Part shown: piece after piece, positions 13,433 to 19,957 of the stretch
Position numbering within the stretch: the stretch's first letter is position 1
Layout of the letters: each line of letters starts with the position of its first letter
Virus record (IMG/VR): IMGVR_UViG_3300001460_000282
Location: 1 to 20,340 of that record
DNA from: a virus
Length of the DNA stretch: 20,340 bases
Strand: one strand, 5' to 3'
The notes under the pieces: model-generated
What the model was told of the DNA's origin: nothing
Database searches by the model: none
Seen by the model: the letters and a program-made list of their open reading frames with translations, nothing else
Made by a program: the position numbers and the translations under genes

Positions 13433-13615
13433 ATGCTTAAAGGCAAACAGTCTAAAATGGACAAAAACAAAGACGGCAAGATTTCTGGCGCTGACTTTAA
13501 GATGATGAAGAGTGGTGGTAAGGTAAAAGACGGCTATGCAGAAGGTGGAAAAGTTAAGGTTCGTGGTACTGGAGCTGCGACTAAAGGCTTGTACGCACGC
13601 GGGCCGATGGCATAA
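13433..13615 (+). CDS. Small basic peptide with EF-hand-like loop, 60 aa
   Basis: The 60-residue product begins MLKGKQSKMDKNKDGKISGA. D10-x-N12-x-D14-G15-x-I17-x3-D21 matches the 12-residue Ca2+-binding loop of an EF-hand or dockerin (D, N, D, G, I and a terminal acidic residue all in place). A single loop without a partner would bind Ca2+ weakly unless paired by dimerisation. The second half repeats KSGGKVKDG and EGGKVKVRG, the GGKV(K/R) motif of the basic cluster upstream. GGGAG provides a good ribosome-binding site. Two connector-type genes flank it. Confidence 0.75.
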   Translation: MLKGKQSKMDKNKDGKISGADFKMMKSGGKVKDGYAEGGKVKVRGTGAATKGLYARGPMA

Positions 13616-13618
13616 TTT

Positions 13619-14248
13619 ATGAATTACACTGAACTGAAAGCTAATATCCAAGACATCTGCGAAACTACGTTTACGGCGGATCAACTTGCTATGTTCACGC
13701 AGCAGGCAGAGCAAAAGATATATAACTCAGTTCAGATACCTGCCCTGCGGAAAAACGTTACTGGAGTACTAACCAACGGTAATAAGTACCTAAGTACGCC
13801 ATCTGATTTCTTGTGGACTTACTCTCTAGCAGTTATAGACGCTAATGGGGTCTACACTTTCTTGCTTAACAAAGACGTTAATTTTATGCGAGAAGCGTAC
13901 CCAAACCCTGCAAGTACAGGAGCGCCCAAGCATTACGCGTATTTTGATGACAACTCTTTTATTTTAGGGCCAACCCCAAATGCCGCATACAGTATGGAGT
14001 TACACTACGGGTACTACCCGCAGTCTATAGTTACGGCAAGTACTACGTGGTTAGGTGAAGAGTTTGACTCCGCGCTATTAAACGGCGCGTTAGTAGAAGC
14101 AATACGCTTTATGAAGGGCGAGCAAGACCTAGTGGCTAACTATACTAATATGTATTTGTTAGCTATGAAACAGTTAGAAAATCTTGGCGATGGTAAATTA
14201 CGTGAAGATGCATATCGTTCTGGGCAATTCAGAACTTCAGTTACTTGA
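13619..14248 (+). CDS. Phage adaptor / head completion protein
   Basis: The 209-residue protein begins MNYTELKANIQDICETTFTA followed by DQLAMFTQQAEQKIYNSVQI, a helical start. The middle is beta-rich with SDFLWTYSLAVID, TFLLNKDVNFMREAYP, PKHYAYFDDNSFILGPTP. The end is helical (FDSALLNGALVEAIRFMKGE). The order helix-sheet-helix and the ILGPTPNAAYSMELHYGYYP motif resemble adaptor proteins of the gp6/SU10-adaptor type that join portal and tail. Family name is from memory. With the gene at 12362 it would form the two stacked connector rings. No good ribosome-binding site precedes the ATG; termination of the gene four bases upstream may couple it. Confidence 0.75.
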   Translation: MNYTELKANIQDICETTFTADQLAMFTQQAEQKIYNSVQIPALRKNVTGVLTNGNKYLSTPSDFLWTYSLAVIDANGVYTFLLNKDVNFMREAYPNPASTGAPKHYAYFDDNSFILGPTPNAAYSMELHYGYYPQSIVTASTTWLGEEFDSALLNGALVEAIRFMKGEQDLVANYTNMYLLAMKQLENLGDGKLREDAYRSGQFRTSVT

Positions 14249-14259
14249 GGAATTAAAAA

Positions 14260-14700
14260 ATGGCTATATCGCAGGCAATGTGTACTTCTTTTAAAATCGC
14301 TCTGTTAGACGGAGAGATGGACTTTAGTAGTAACACAGGACAAACTTTTAAGATAGCACTATATACGAGCAGTGCTACACTAGGCGCAAGCACTACCGCT
14401 TACGCTACAACTAACGAGATAGCTAACGGTAATGGGTACACTACTGGCGGCTACTCCTTGACCATAAGCACGAATCCTACAAATGGAGGCAGTGGTACTA
14501 CAGCTTTCCTAGATTTTGGTGACGCTGTCTGGCCTAACGCTACTATTACTGCTCGTGGCGCACTTATCTACAAATCAGGCGGTGGTAATCCCTCTGTCGC
14601 GGTACTAGATTTTGGAGCAGACAAAACGTCTACTTCGGGTGACTTTACAGTGCAGTTCCCTGCTGGCGACGCTACCAACGCTATTGTACGCATAGCATAA
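14260..14700 (+). CDS. Beta-rich putative structural protein, 146 aa
   Basis: The 146-residue protein starts MAISQAMCTSFKIALLDGEM and has an all-beta pattern (QTFKIALYTSSATLG, TITARGALIYKSGG, VAVLDFGADKTSTSGDFTVQ, ending AIVRIA). I recall it as a very widespread unnamed virion protein in marine phages, lying near tail and fibre genes. Tail-associated or fibre-attachment role is inferred from its place between connector and fibre genes. Ribosome-binding site GAGGAA is well placed. No cleavage or enzyme motif is seen. Confidence 0.75.
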   Translation: MAISQAMCTSFKIALLDGEMDFSSNTGQTFKIALYTSSATLGASTTAYATTNEIANGNGYTTGGYSLTISTNPTNGGSGTTAFLDFGDAVWPNATITARGALIYKSGGGNPSVAVLDFGADKTSTSGDFTVQFPAGDATNAIVRIA

Positions 14701-14711
14701 GGCGTTAAAGA

Positions 14712-15491
14712 ATGCCGTCTTCTGTTACATACTCTGGATGGGGTAACGGTGCGTGGGGACAAACCTCTTGGGGTACTGACTTAACAGCAGTAATACCTGA
14801 TGGAGTAGTAGGAACCATAGCGGTAGGCTCAGTAACTATACTAGCGGGTATTACGGTATCCGTTACTGGAGTAGTAGGCACAGCTACTCTGGGCACTGTT
14901 ACAACCGATGCTGACTCTGTTGTCATCGAAACAGGACTTACAGGCACTACTGCCGTAGGAAGTGTAGCAGTAGTAGGTAAGGCAGCATTTGCGGTTACTG
15001 GAGTATCGGGAACGGCCTCACTAGGCACAGTAATAGTAAGAATACCTAAAGTAGTGCCTGTTACGGGGTTAGCGGGAACAGCCTCAACTGGTACAGCAAC
15101 GGTACAAGCTAAAGCAGTAACGGAAGCTACAGGGGTAGTGGGAACGGTCTTATTAGGTACGGCGATAGCCAGACTACCTAAAGTAGTACCTGTTACAGGG
15201 CTGGCGGGAACGGCCTCATTAGGAACTGTGTTTGTAGCCTTCGGGCAGACAGTATCGGTGACAGGAGTTGAGGGCACTGTAGCCCTAGGCACTGTAGATG
15301 TTAGAATACCTAAGACAGTATCAGTAACAGGTGTTTCTGCTGTAGGATATACAAGTACTATAAATATGTGGGGGCTAGTTAATACCACACAGAACCCAAG
15401 CTGGGGAAATGTAAATGACGCACAGAACCCAAGCTGGGGAAATGTAAATGACGCACAGAACCCTAACTGGACAAACGTAATAGCCGCATGA
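14712..15491 (+). CDS. Repeat-built fibre-like protein, 259 aa
   Basis: The protein has three parts. Residues 1-23 are Trp/Gly-rich (YSGWGNGAWGQTSWGT). Residues 32-207 are eight consecutive 22-residue repeats, each with GT-x3-GT/S-V near the start and a VTG ending. The C-terminus has three 11-residue repeats with QNPSWGNVND. The 22-residue regularity suggests a beta-solenoid or trimeric beta-rod, as in phage fibres. It lies between virion proteins and the main tail fibre, which makes a tail or fibre role likely; I have no experimental parallel. Its Trp-rich termini resemble the start of the next protein (GSWGDVVNNN), which may mark a shared interface. Confidence 0.72.
   Translation: MPSSVTYSGWGNGAWGQTSWGTDLTAVIPDGVVGTIAVGSVTILAGITVSVTGVVGTATLGTVTTDADSVVIETGLTGTTAVGSVAVVGKAAFAVTGVSGTASLGTVIVRIPKVVPVTGLAGTASTGTATVQAKAVTEATGVVGTVLLGTAIARLPKVVPVTGLAGTASLGTVFVAFGQTVSVTGVEGTVALGTVDVRIPKTVSVTGVSAVGYTSTINMWGLVNTTQNPSWGNVNDAQNPSWGNVNDAQNPNWTNVIAA
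14805..15332 (+). repeat. Eight tandem 66-bp coding repeats
   Basis: Eight units of exactly 22 codons follow each other without a gap (residues 32-207 of the protein starting at 14712). Units begin VVGTIAVGSV, VVGTATLGTV, LTGTTAVGSV, VSGTASLGTV, LAGTASTGTA, VVGTVLLGTA, LAGTASLGTV and VEGTVALGTV, and seven of them end in VTG or ETG. Units 4-5 and 6-7 resemble each other as pairs (both PKVVPVTGLAGTAS), pointing to a 44-residue duplication. A ninth, partial unit (VSAVGY) follows. Confidence 0.92.
15388..15486 (+). repeat. Three tandem 33-bp coding repeats
   Basis: Units at 15388-15420 and 15421-15453 are identical over 33 bases; the third (15454-15486) is diverged. They encode TQNPSWGNVND, AQNPSWGNVND and AQNPNWTNVIA at the C-terminus of the repeat protein. 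Identity of the first two units implies recent duplication or ongoing copy-number change. Confidence 0.92.
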
Positions 15492-15501
15492 GGCCAATTA
15501 A

Positions 15502-17340
15502 ATGACAACGCAATATACTTCAATACTTAAACTTGCATTACCAGTTCAAGGCGAGCTTAGTGGTTCTTGGGGTGATGTAGTAAATAACAATATCACCTCT
15601 ATGGTGGAGCAAGCTGTCGCAGGCCGTGCGGTAATTAATACGTGGTCTGGGAACTCACATACGCTAACCAGCGCAAACGGGACTACTTCCGAATCAAGAT
15701 GTGCGATGCTAGAGTTTACCGACACAGGTACTCAGCTAACTGGCGCAGGAACTGTAGTATGCCCCACAGCTACTAAAATATACATCGTAAAGAATGCCAC
15801 TGGGCAGAGCGTAACGCTTAAAACATCCGGTGGTTCGGGGATTCTTGTCCCTAACGGACGCACTATGTTCTTGTTCTGCGATGGAACTAACGTAGTCGAA
15901 GCACTAACTAGCACAACATCCTTACAGTTAGGTACTAGCACTGTAGTAACGGCGGTACTAGACGAAGACAATCTAGGGTCAAACAGCGCCACATCTCTCG
16001 CCACTCAACAGTCTATTAAAGCATATGTAGACTCTCAAGTAGGTGCCGCAGATACATTAGCAGAAGTCCTTGCCCTTGGTAACACTACGGGGGGTACGAA
16101 CATTGTAGTATCTACTAACGATGAGCTTGTGCTACCTGACGGTGCAGAGGGCGCACCCTCTCTCACAAACACTGGCGACACTAACACAGGTATTTACTTT
16201 GGCGCTGCTGATACGGTAAGTGTTACTACTGGCGGTACTAAACGACTGGATGTAAACAGCGCAGGTATTTCTGTAGTAGGTACAGCTTCCGGTACTGCCC
16301 TAGCCGCTACAGGTACTTCCGCAGTCCAAGTGTCGGTGGGTACTACAGCTCAACGACCAGCAAACGGCGCAGGTCAGTTTCGATACAACTCTACGCTAGG
16401 TAAGTTTGAGGGTTACACGACAGAATGGGGCGAAATCGGCGGCGGTGCTGCTGAGTTACTCCTTAATCAGTTTACAGGTAATGGCTCTACAACTGCCTTT
16501 ACTATGTCTTCTTCACCAGTAGAAGCTAACACGCTTGTATATATTGACGGTGTTTACCAGAACAAAACGGCATACTCCGTTGCTAACGACGTTATAACGT
16601 TCTCAGCCGCTCCAGCAAACAATGCGGCTATCGAAGTTACAGCGGCTACAGTAGCCCCCGCAGAGGCTCCAACTACGTTCTCCCTTAGTCAGTTTACAGG
16701 TAATGGCTCTACAACAGCGTTTACTCTGTCATCTCAATCAGTAGAGAACAACACTGACGCTTACTTTGACGGTGTGTATCAGTCTAAAAGCAACTACACA
16801 GTATCTGGAACTACTATTACTTTTAGTACGGCTCCCGCAAACGGTGTAGCTGTCGAGGTAATGGCTTCTCAGGGCGTTAGCGTAAGTATAGGTACCCCTG
16901 ATAACAATACCGTCACAACGGCTAAGATAGTAAATAGCGCGGTTACAACGGCTAAGATAGCAGATGATGCAGTTACTGCCGCCAAGATCGCTGACGACGC
17001 AGTAGTTGCAGCCGCTATCGCAGATGATGCCGTAGGAGCAGCCGCAATAGCTTCTGACCCTATAGCTGTAGGAATAACCACAACAGTTACAAGTAGTAAC
17101 ATAACTGCTACAGTAAACACACATGTATACGTAGATACGGCTAGTCGAACTATTACTTTACCTGCTTCTCCTTCTATAGGGCAACGGGTGTTAATAACTG
17201 TAGGTAACTTCACAGACACAGTAGTAGGGCGAAACGGATCAAACATTATGAGTAGCGCATCTAACATGACATTAGATTCTGCGTACCTCTCAATTCAATT
17301 TATGTATACAAACTCTACAGTAGGATGGGCAATGACATGA
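15502..17340 (+). CDS. Tail fibre protein, 612 aa
   Basis: This 612-residue protein is Thr/Ala/Gly/Ser-rich with many predicted beta strands. The N-terminus (SILKLALPVQGELSGSWGDV, 7-26) is one I associate with fibre attachment ends in marine podoviruses. Mid-region motifs include RYNSTLGKFEGYTTEWGEIG, common in fibre shafts. Two 74-residue units starting QFTGNGSTTAF follow. Then come five 10-residue stem repeats (AVTTAKIADD type). A tip domain (about 541-612) contains RTITLPASPSIG and VVGRNGSNI. It should bind or present the host-recognition tip. The stop overlaps the next start (ATGA). Its tip domain recurs in two downstream genes, which marks it as part of a repeated cassette. Confidence 0.85.
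   Translation: MTTQYTSILKLALPVQGELSGSWGDVVNNNITSMVEQAVAGRAVINTWSGNSHTLTSANGTTSESRCAMLEFTDTGTQLTGAGTVVCPTATKIYIVKNATGQSVTLKTSGGSGILVPNGRTMFLFCDGTNVVEALTSTTSLQLGTSTVVTAVLDEDNLGSNSATSLATQQSIKAYVDSQVGAADTLAEVLALGNTTGGTNIVVSTNDELVLPDGAEGAPSLTNTGDTNTGIYFGAADTVSVTTGGTKRLDVNSAGISVVGTASGTALAATGTSAVQVSVGTTAQRPANGAGQFRYNSTLGKFEGYTTEWGEIGGGAAELLLNQFTGNGSTTAFTMSSSPVEANTLVYIDGVYQNKTAYSVANDVITFSAAPANNAAIEVTAATVAPAEAPTTFSLSQFTGNGSTTAFTLSSQSVENNTDAYFDGVYQSKSNYTVSGTTITFSTAPANGVAVEVMASQGVSVSIGTPDNNTVTTAKIVNSAVTTAKIADDAVTAAKIADDAVVAAAIADDAVGAAAIASDPIAVGITTTVTSSNITATVNTHVYVDTASRTITLPASPSIGQRVLITVGNFTDTVVGRNGSNIMSSASNMTLDSAYLSIQFMYTNSTVGWAMT
16468..16890 (+). repeat. Two 74-residue fibre repeats
   Basis: CAGTTTACAGGTAATGGCTC and the six bases after it occur at 16468 and again at 16690, a period of 222 bases (74 codons). 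Each unit encodes QFTGNGSTTAFT, then Y(I/F)DGVYQ-K-Y and ITFS-APAN. The repeat boundaries after about 16890 are approximate. This is a shaft domain duplicated in frame. Confidence 0.82.
16909..17058 (+). repeat. Five 30-bp stem repeats
   Basis: Five in-frame 10-residue units read TVTTAKIVNS, AVTTAKIADD, AVTAAKIADD, AVVAAAIADD and AVGAAAIASD. This pattern is typical of narrow trimeric fibre stems. Related units open the partial fibre gene at 19958 (DAVTAALIADDAVGSAAIAD) and, in a degenerate form, the gene at 18434. Confidence 0.88.
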
Positions 17341-18125
17341 GTAATTTTACAGACTTTATAGGTGGCGGCGGTGGTTCTCTACCAGTAAACATAGCATTAA
17401 CTGAATCACAAACATGGGTTCCACCCGTTGATGGAAACATTTGTATTCATGTTATTGGCGCTGGTGGCGGCGGTGTCGGCTCTACTGGCGGTGGCGGTGG
17501 TGGTGCTGGTGGGTATTGCAAAAAGAACTCTTTGGCTGTCACTACCTCTGGCTCTTTTACAGTTGTTATAGGTTCAGGAGGATTAGGCTCTACGAATAAC
17601 GCGACTGCAAGCAACGGAGGCAACTCAACAGTTGCTGGTACAGGGCTGTCAGCCACGCTAACCGCTAACGGCGGTACTGGCCCTGCAACGAATGCTAACG
17701 GGCAGGGAGGGACAGCATCTAATGGCGATGTAAATAATACTGGTGGTCAAGGCGGCTGGTATGGCGGCGGGGCAGTAGGCGTGTATAGGTCTAATAGTTC
17801 TAACTCTCAAACCGGACAACGTGGAGCTGGTGAAAGTTCTGATGCGCTGGGTGACCCCGCCCTGATGGGTTATGGTTATATAGTCGGAGGCCAAGGCGGT
17901 AAGACTTTTAACGGCGAAAGTGACTACTCAACAGTTGGAATGCACGGAGGGTTTTTAGCTGGCGGTGGCTCAGCTTGGGGAGGAGGCGCTGCGTACCAAA
18001 GTTGGGGCGGTGACGGTGGCGTAGGAGGTGGCGGGGGAATGGGCTACAAAACTAGCAACACTAATTCTGCTTTTGGCGGTACTGGTGGTGACGGCATCGT
18101 AATTATCCAATACCTACCAGCATAA
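17337..18125 (+). CDS. Polyglycine-rich tail adhesin, copy 1
   Basis: The 262-residue protein has a conserved start (TESQTWVPPVDGNICIHVIG) followed by many Gly-rich runs. GSFTVVIGSGG and STVAGTGLSATLTANGG come next, then a Gly/Asn/Ser-rich variable centre (about 140-215), and the end is GGDGIVIIQYLPA. Long Gly runs are used in phage adhesins such as S16 gp38, where polyglycine-II helices display variable loops; that analogy is inference. The ATG at 17337 overlaps the preceding fibre stop (ATGA) and has AGGATGG upstream, so it is preferred to an ATG at 17325. A diverged second copy lies at 18818. The next gene is a chaperone-like partner. Confidence 0.8.
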   Translation: MSNFTDFIGGGGGSLPVNIALTESQTWVPPVDGNICIHVIGAGGGGVGSTGGGGGGAGGYCKKNSLAVTTSGSFTVVIGSGGLGSTNNATASNGGNSTVAGTGLSATLTANGGTGPATNANGQGGTASNGDVNNTGGQGGWYGGGAVGVYRSNSSNSQTGQRGAGESSDALGDPALMGYGYIVGGQGGKTFNGESDYSTVGMHGGFLAGGGSAWGGGAAYQSWGGDGGVGGGGGMGYKTSNTNSAFGGTGGDGIVIIQYLPA

Positions 18126-18135
18126 GGAGAGAAAA

Positions 18136-18432
18136 ATGAAATACAAAATTAAAGATGCTGACGGAAACGTCACAAACACTATAAAAGCTAGTGCTGAGTT
18201 TGTTGAAGCTAACTTTGAACACTATGAACTGTATGTTGAGCCTACATCAGCAGAGCCTACAGTAGCAGAAGCTGGCCGCATGTGGCGTGATATGGAACTA
18301 TCCTCTTCAGACTACATAGTCCCTCTGTCAGACCATCCACAACGTGCAGCTTACATGACCTACCGTACAGCTTTGCGGGATTGGCCCTCTACAGATGCAT
18401 TCCCTGCAACTAAGCCGGAGTTAGGAGAATAA
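18136..18432 (+). CDS. Tail fibre assembly-type chaperone, copy 1
   Basis: The 98-residue protein begins MKYKIKDADGNVTNTIKASA. Its C-terminal half has GRMWRDMELSSSDYI, then YRTALRDWPSTDAFP. The WRD-EL-xxDxx...YRxALRDWP pattern is that of small phage tail assembly chaperones (Phage_tail_APC type, from memory), which are often encoded straight after a fibre or adhesin gene. It is probably the folding or attachment partner of the adhesin upstream. AAGGAG lies at ideal distance. A paralogue of the same length, identical at about 65 of 98 positions by eye, is at 19660. Confidence 0.78.
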   Translation: MKYKIKDADGNVTNTIKASAEFVEANFEHYELYVEPTSAEPTVAEAGRMWRDMELSSSDYIVPLSDHPQRAAYMTYRTALRDWPSTDAFPATKPELGE

Positions 18433-18433
18433 T

Positions 18434-18817
18434 ATGTCAGTAACTAAAGTAAGTAGTACGCTGCTTGCAGATAACTCTGTTACAGCCGTAGCTATTCTTG
18501 ATGGTACTATTACCTCTGCCAAGTTAGGCGCAGGCGTAGGCGGAGCATTCAACAACTTTTTAATAAAGACAGCAGACTACACCGCAGTTACACGCGATCA
18601 GATAATCGTAAACAGCGCAAGTGCTAGAACGATTACACTGCCCGCAAGTCCCGCAGCAGGGAACGTAGTATTTATAAAAAACGCTGGTGCAGGTGTTGTA
18701 ACCGTGGGGCGTAATGGCTCAAACATTAATTCAACGGCAGATAACGGCTCACTGGCGACAGACGCTGGTGCAACTCTTGTGTACGTTGATTCAACAATCG
18801 GATGGAAGGAGCTTTAA
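18434..18817 (+). CDS. Short fibre stem/tip protein, 127 aa
   Basis: This 127-residue protein is like the C-terminal part of the large fibre at 15502, detached as its own gene. Stem-like units (LADNSVTAVAILDGTITSAK) are followed by the tip domain SARTITLPASPAAGNVVFIK and VVTVGRNGSNI, ending VDSTIGWKEL. The large fibre ends in the matching RTITLPASPSIG, VVGRNGSNI and NSTVGWAMT. It may co-assemble with the fibre or replace its tip. It begins one base after the chaperone gene, with GGAG upstream, and its end carries AAGGAG for the next gene. Confidence 0.8.
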   Translation: MSVTKVSSTLLADNSVTAVAILDGTITSAKLGAGVGGAFNNFLIKTADYTAVTRDQIIVNSASARTITLPASPAAGNVVFIKNAGAGVVTVGRNGSNINSTADNGSLATDAGATLVYVDSTIGWKEL

Positions 18818-19648
18818 ATGGCTATTAAATTAGGCGGGGGTGGCTCTGCGTCATTCCCTACAATATTTTTAAGCAAATCCCAGACATGGGTTCCACCACA
18901 GGACGGCAACATAATGATTCATGTCATTGGCGCTGGTGGTGGTGGCCGTGGTTGGGATTCTTATACGACTAGTGGTGCTGCTGGTGGCTATTGCAGAAAA
19001 AACTCTTTAGCTGTAACTACCTCTGGCTCTTTTACAGTTGTCGTTGGAGCAAGTGGCGCTGGCGGTGCAAACGGCAGAGGTAATAGTGGTCAAGGAGGCA
19101 CTGGAGGAAACTCAACTGTAGCAGGCACTGGGTTGTCGGCTACTCTAACGGCTAACGGGGGTGCAGGGGCGGCAGGTTCTAATGGCGCATCGGCCGCATC
19201 AGGAGGCACAGCCTCAAATGGGGATGTAAATAACACAGGTGGTGCAGGGGGGGTTGCTTGGGGCGTATACGGTGGTGCTGGCGGTGGCGCAGTGGGGCTT
19301 ACAGGGACAGGGCAAGCAGGTACTGTTGGTAATTCAGACATTCCCACAGCGGGAGAATGTGACATTATTGGAGACTTGTGGTCATCTACAATAGGTCAAA
19401 TAGCTGGCGGCATAGCTGGGCGCTGTATTAGAAAGACTAGTGGCACAGTACCTTATGACGCTGTCAATGGCGGCCCACTATCAGGCGGAGGCGGTGTTTT
19501 ATTTAATACAGGCAGTGAGATGCTGGTGCAAGGCGGTGCTGGAGGCATTGGTGGCGGTGGGGGTGCAGGCGAAAACAGGGGCCACATCTCATCATCTTTA
19601 GGTGGTGAAGGCGGTGAAGGTCTTGTTGTTATCCAGTACATCCCATAA
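18818..19648 (+). CDS. Polyglycine-rich tail adhesin, copy 2
   Basis: The 276-residue protein is a paralogue of the adhesin at 17337. Matching blocks include KSQTWVPPQDGNIMIHVIGA, NSLAVTTSGSFTVVVG, NSTVAGTGLSATLTANGG, GGTASNGDVNNTGG and the ending EGLVVIQYIP. The stretch between (about residues 145-250) is not alignable by eye to copy 1 and carries its own CDIIGDLWSSTIG and Cys-containing segments. Conserved ends around a divergent centre are what would be expected of a receptor-binding protein under diversifying selection. Its ribosome-binding site AAGGAG overlaps the previous stop. Phage-adhesin function is inferred. Confidence 0.8.
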   Translation: MAIKLGGGGSASFPTIFLSKSQTWVPPQDGNIMIHVIGAGGGGRGWDSYTTSGAAGGYCRKNSLAVTTSGSFTVVVGASGAGGANGRGNSGQGGTGGNSTVAGTGLSATLTANGGAGAAGSNGASAASGGTASNGDVNNTGGAGGVAWGVYGGAGGGAVGLTGTGQAGTVGNSDIPTAGECDIIGDLWSSTIGQIAGGIAGRCIRKTSGTVPYDAVNGGPLSGGGGVLFNTGSEMLVQGGAGGIGGGGGAGENRGHISSSLGGEGGEGLVVIQYIP

Positions 19649-19659
19649 GGAGATATGAA

Positions 19660-19956
19660 ATGAAATACAATATTAAAGATGCTGATGGAAACATAACAAA
19701 CACCATCACTGCTGACGCTGAGTTTGTTGAAGCCAATTTTGAACACTATTCGCTTTGGGTAGCACCTACACCTGTAGAACCTACAGCAGAAGAAGCTGGG
19801 CGTACATGGCGCAATGGTGAGTTAGATGCTACAGATAGAGCAGCAGAGATATCTGACTGGCCGAACCGTGACAACATCCTGACCTACAGGACTGCATTGC
19901 GTGACTGGCCTGCTACTGACGACTTCCCAGATACGCGACCGACTTTAGGAGAATAA
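19660..19956 (+). CDS. Tail fibre assembly-type chaperone, copy 2
   Basis: This is a 98-residue paralogue of the protein at 18136, identical at about 65 of 98 positions by eye. The first 29 residues and the YRTALRDWP segment are the best conserved; the middle (SSDYIVPLSDHPQ against ATDRAAEISDWPN) is the most diverged. The second copy keeps the canonical TD-x-ISDW spacing of tail assembly chaperones. It follows adhesin copy 2 by 11 bases. A strong AAGGAG ribosome-binding site precedes the ATG. It probably serves adhesin copy 2 specifically, because chaperone and adhesin have diverged together. Confidence 0.8.
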   Translation: MKYNIKDADGNITNTITADAEFVEANFEHYSLWVAPTPVEPTAEEAGRTWRNGELDATDRAAEISDWPNRDNILTYRTALRDWPATDDFPDTRPTLGE

Positions 19957-19957
19957 G

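Noticed and set aside
14805-15486. CRISPR array because of regular repeats
   Set aside because: The repeats are contiguous, in frame and protein-coding; there are no spacers.
14705-15523. Minus-strand frame of 272 residues opposite the repeat protein
   Set aside because: Its regular Pro/Thr/Val repeats (VPTTPVTDTV type) are the antisense image of the 22-residue repeats. The plus frame has the operon context and ribosome-binding site.
16738-17267. Two minus-strand frames opposite the fibre stem repeats
   Set aside because: They are antisense shadows of the Ala/Asp stem repeats and have unlikely composition (Cys/Tyr/Ser-rich or Ala/Val-rich).
17337-19956. Diversity-generating retroelement acting on the adhesins
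   Set aside because: I see no reverse transcriptase or template repeat in the window. The variable centres differ in length and sequence instead of by adenine-specific substitutions.
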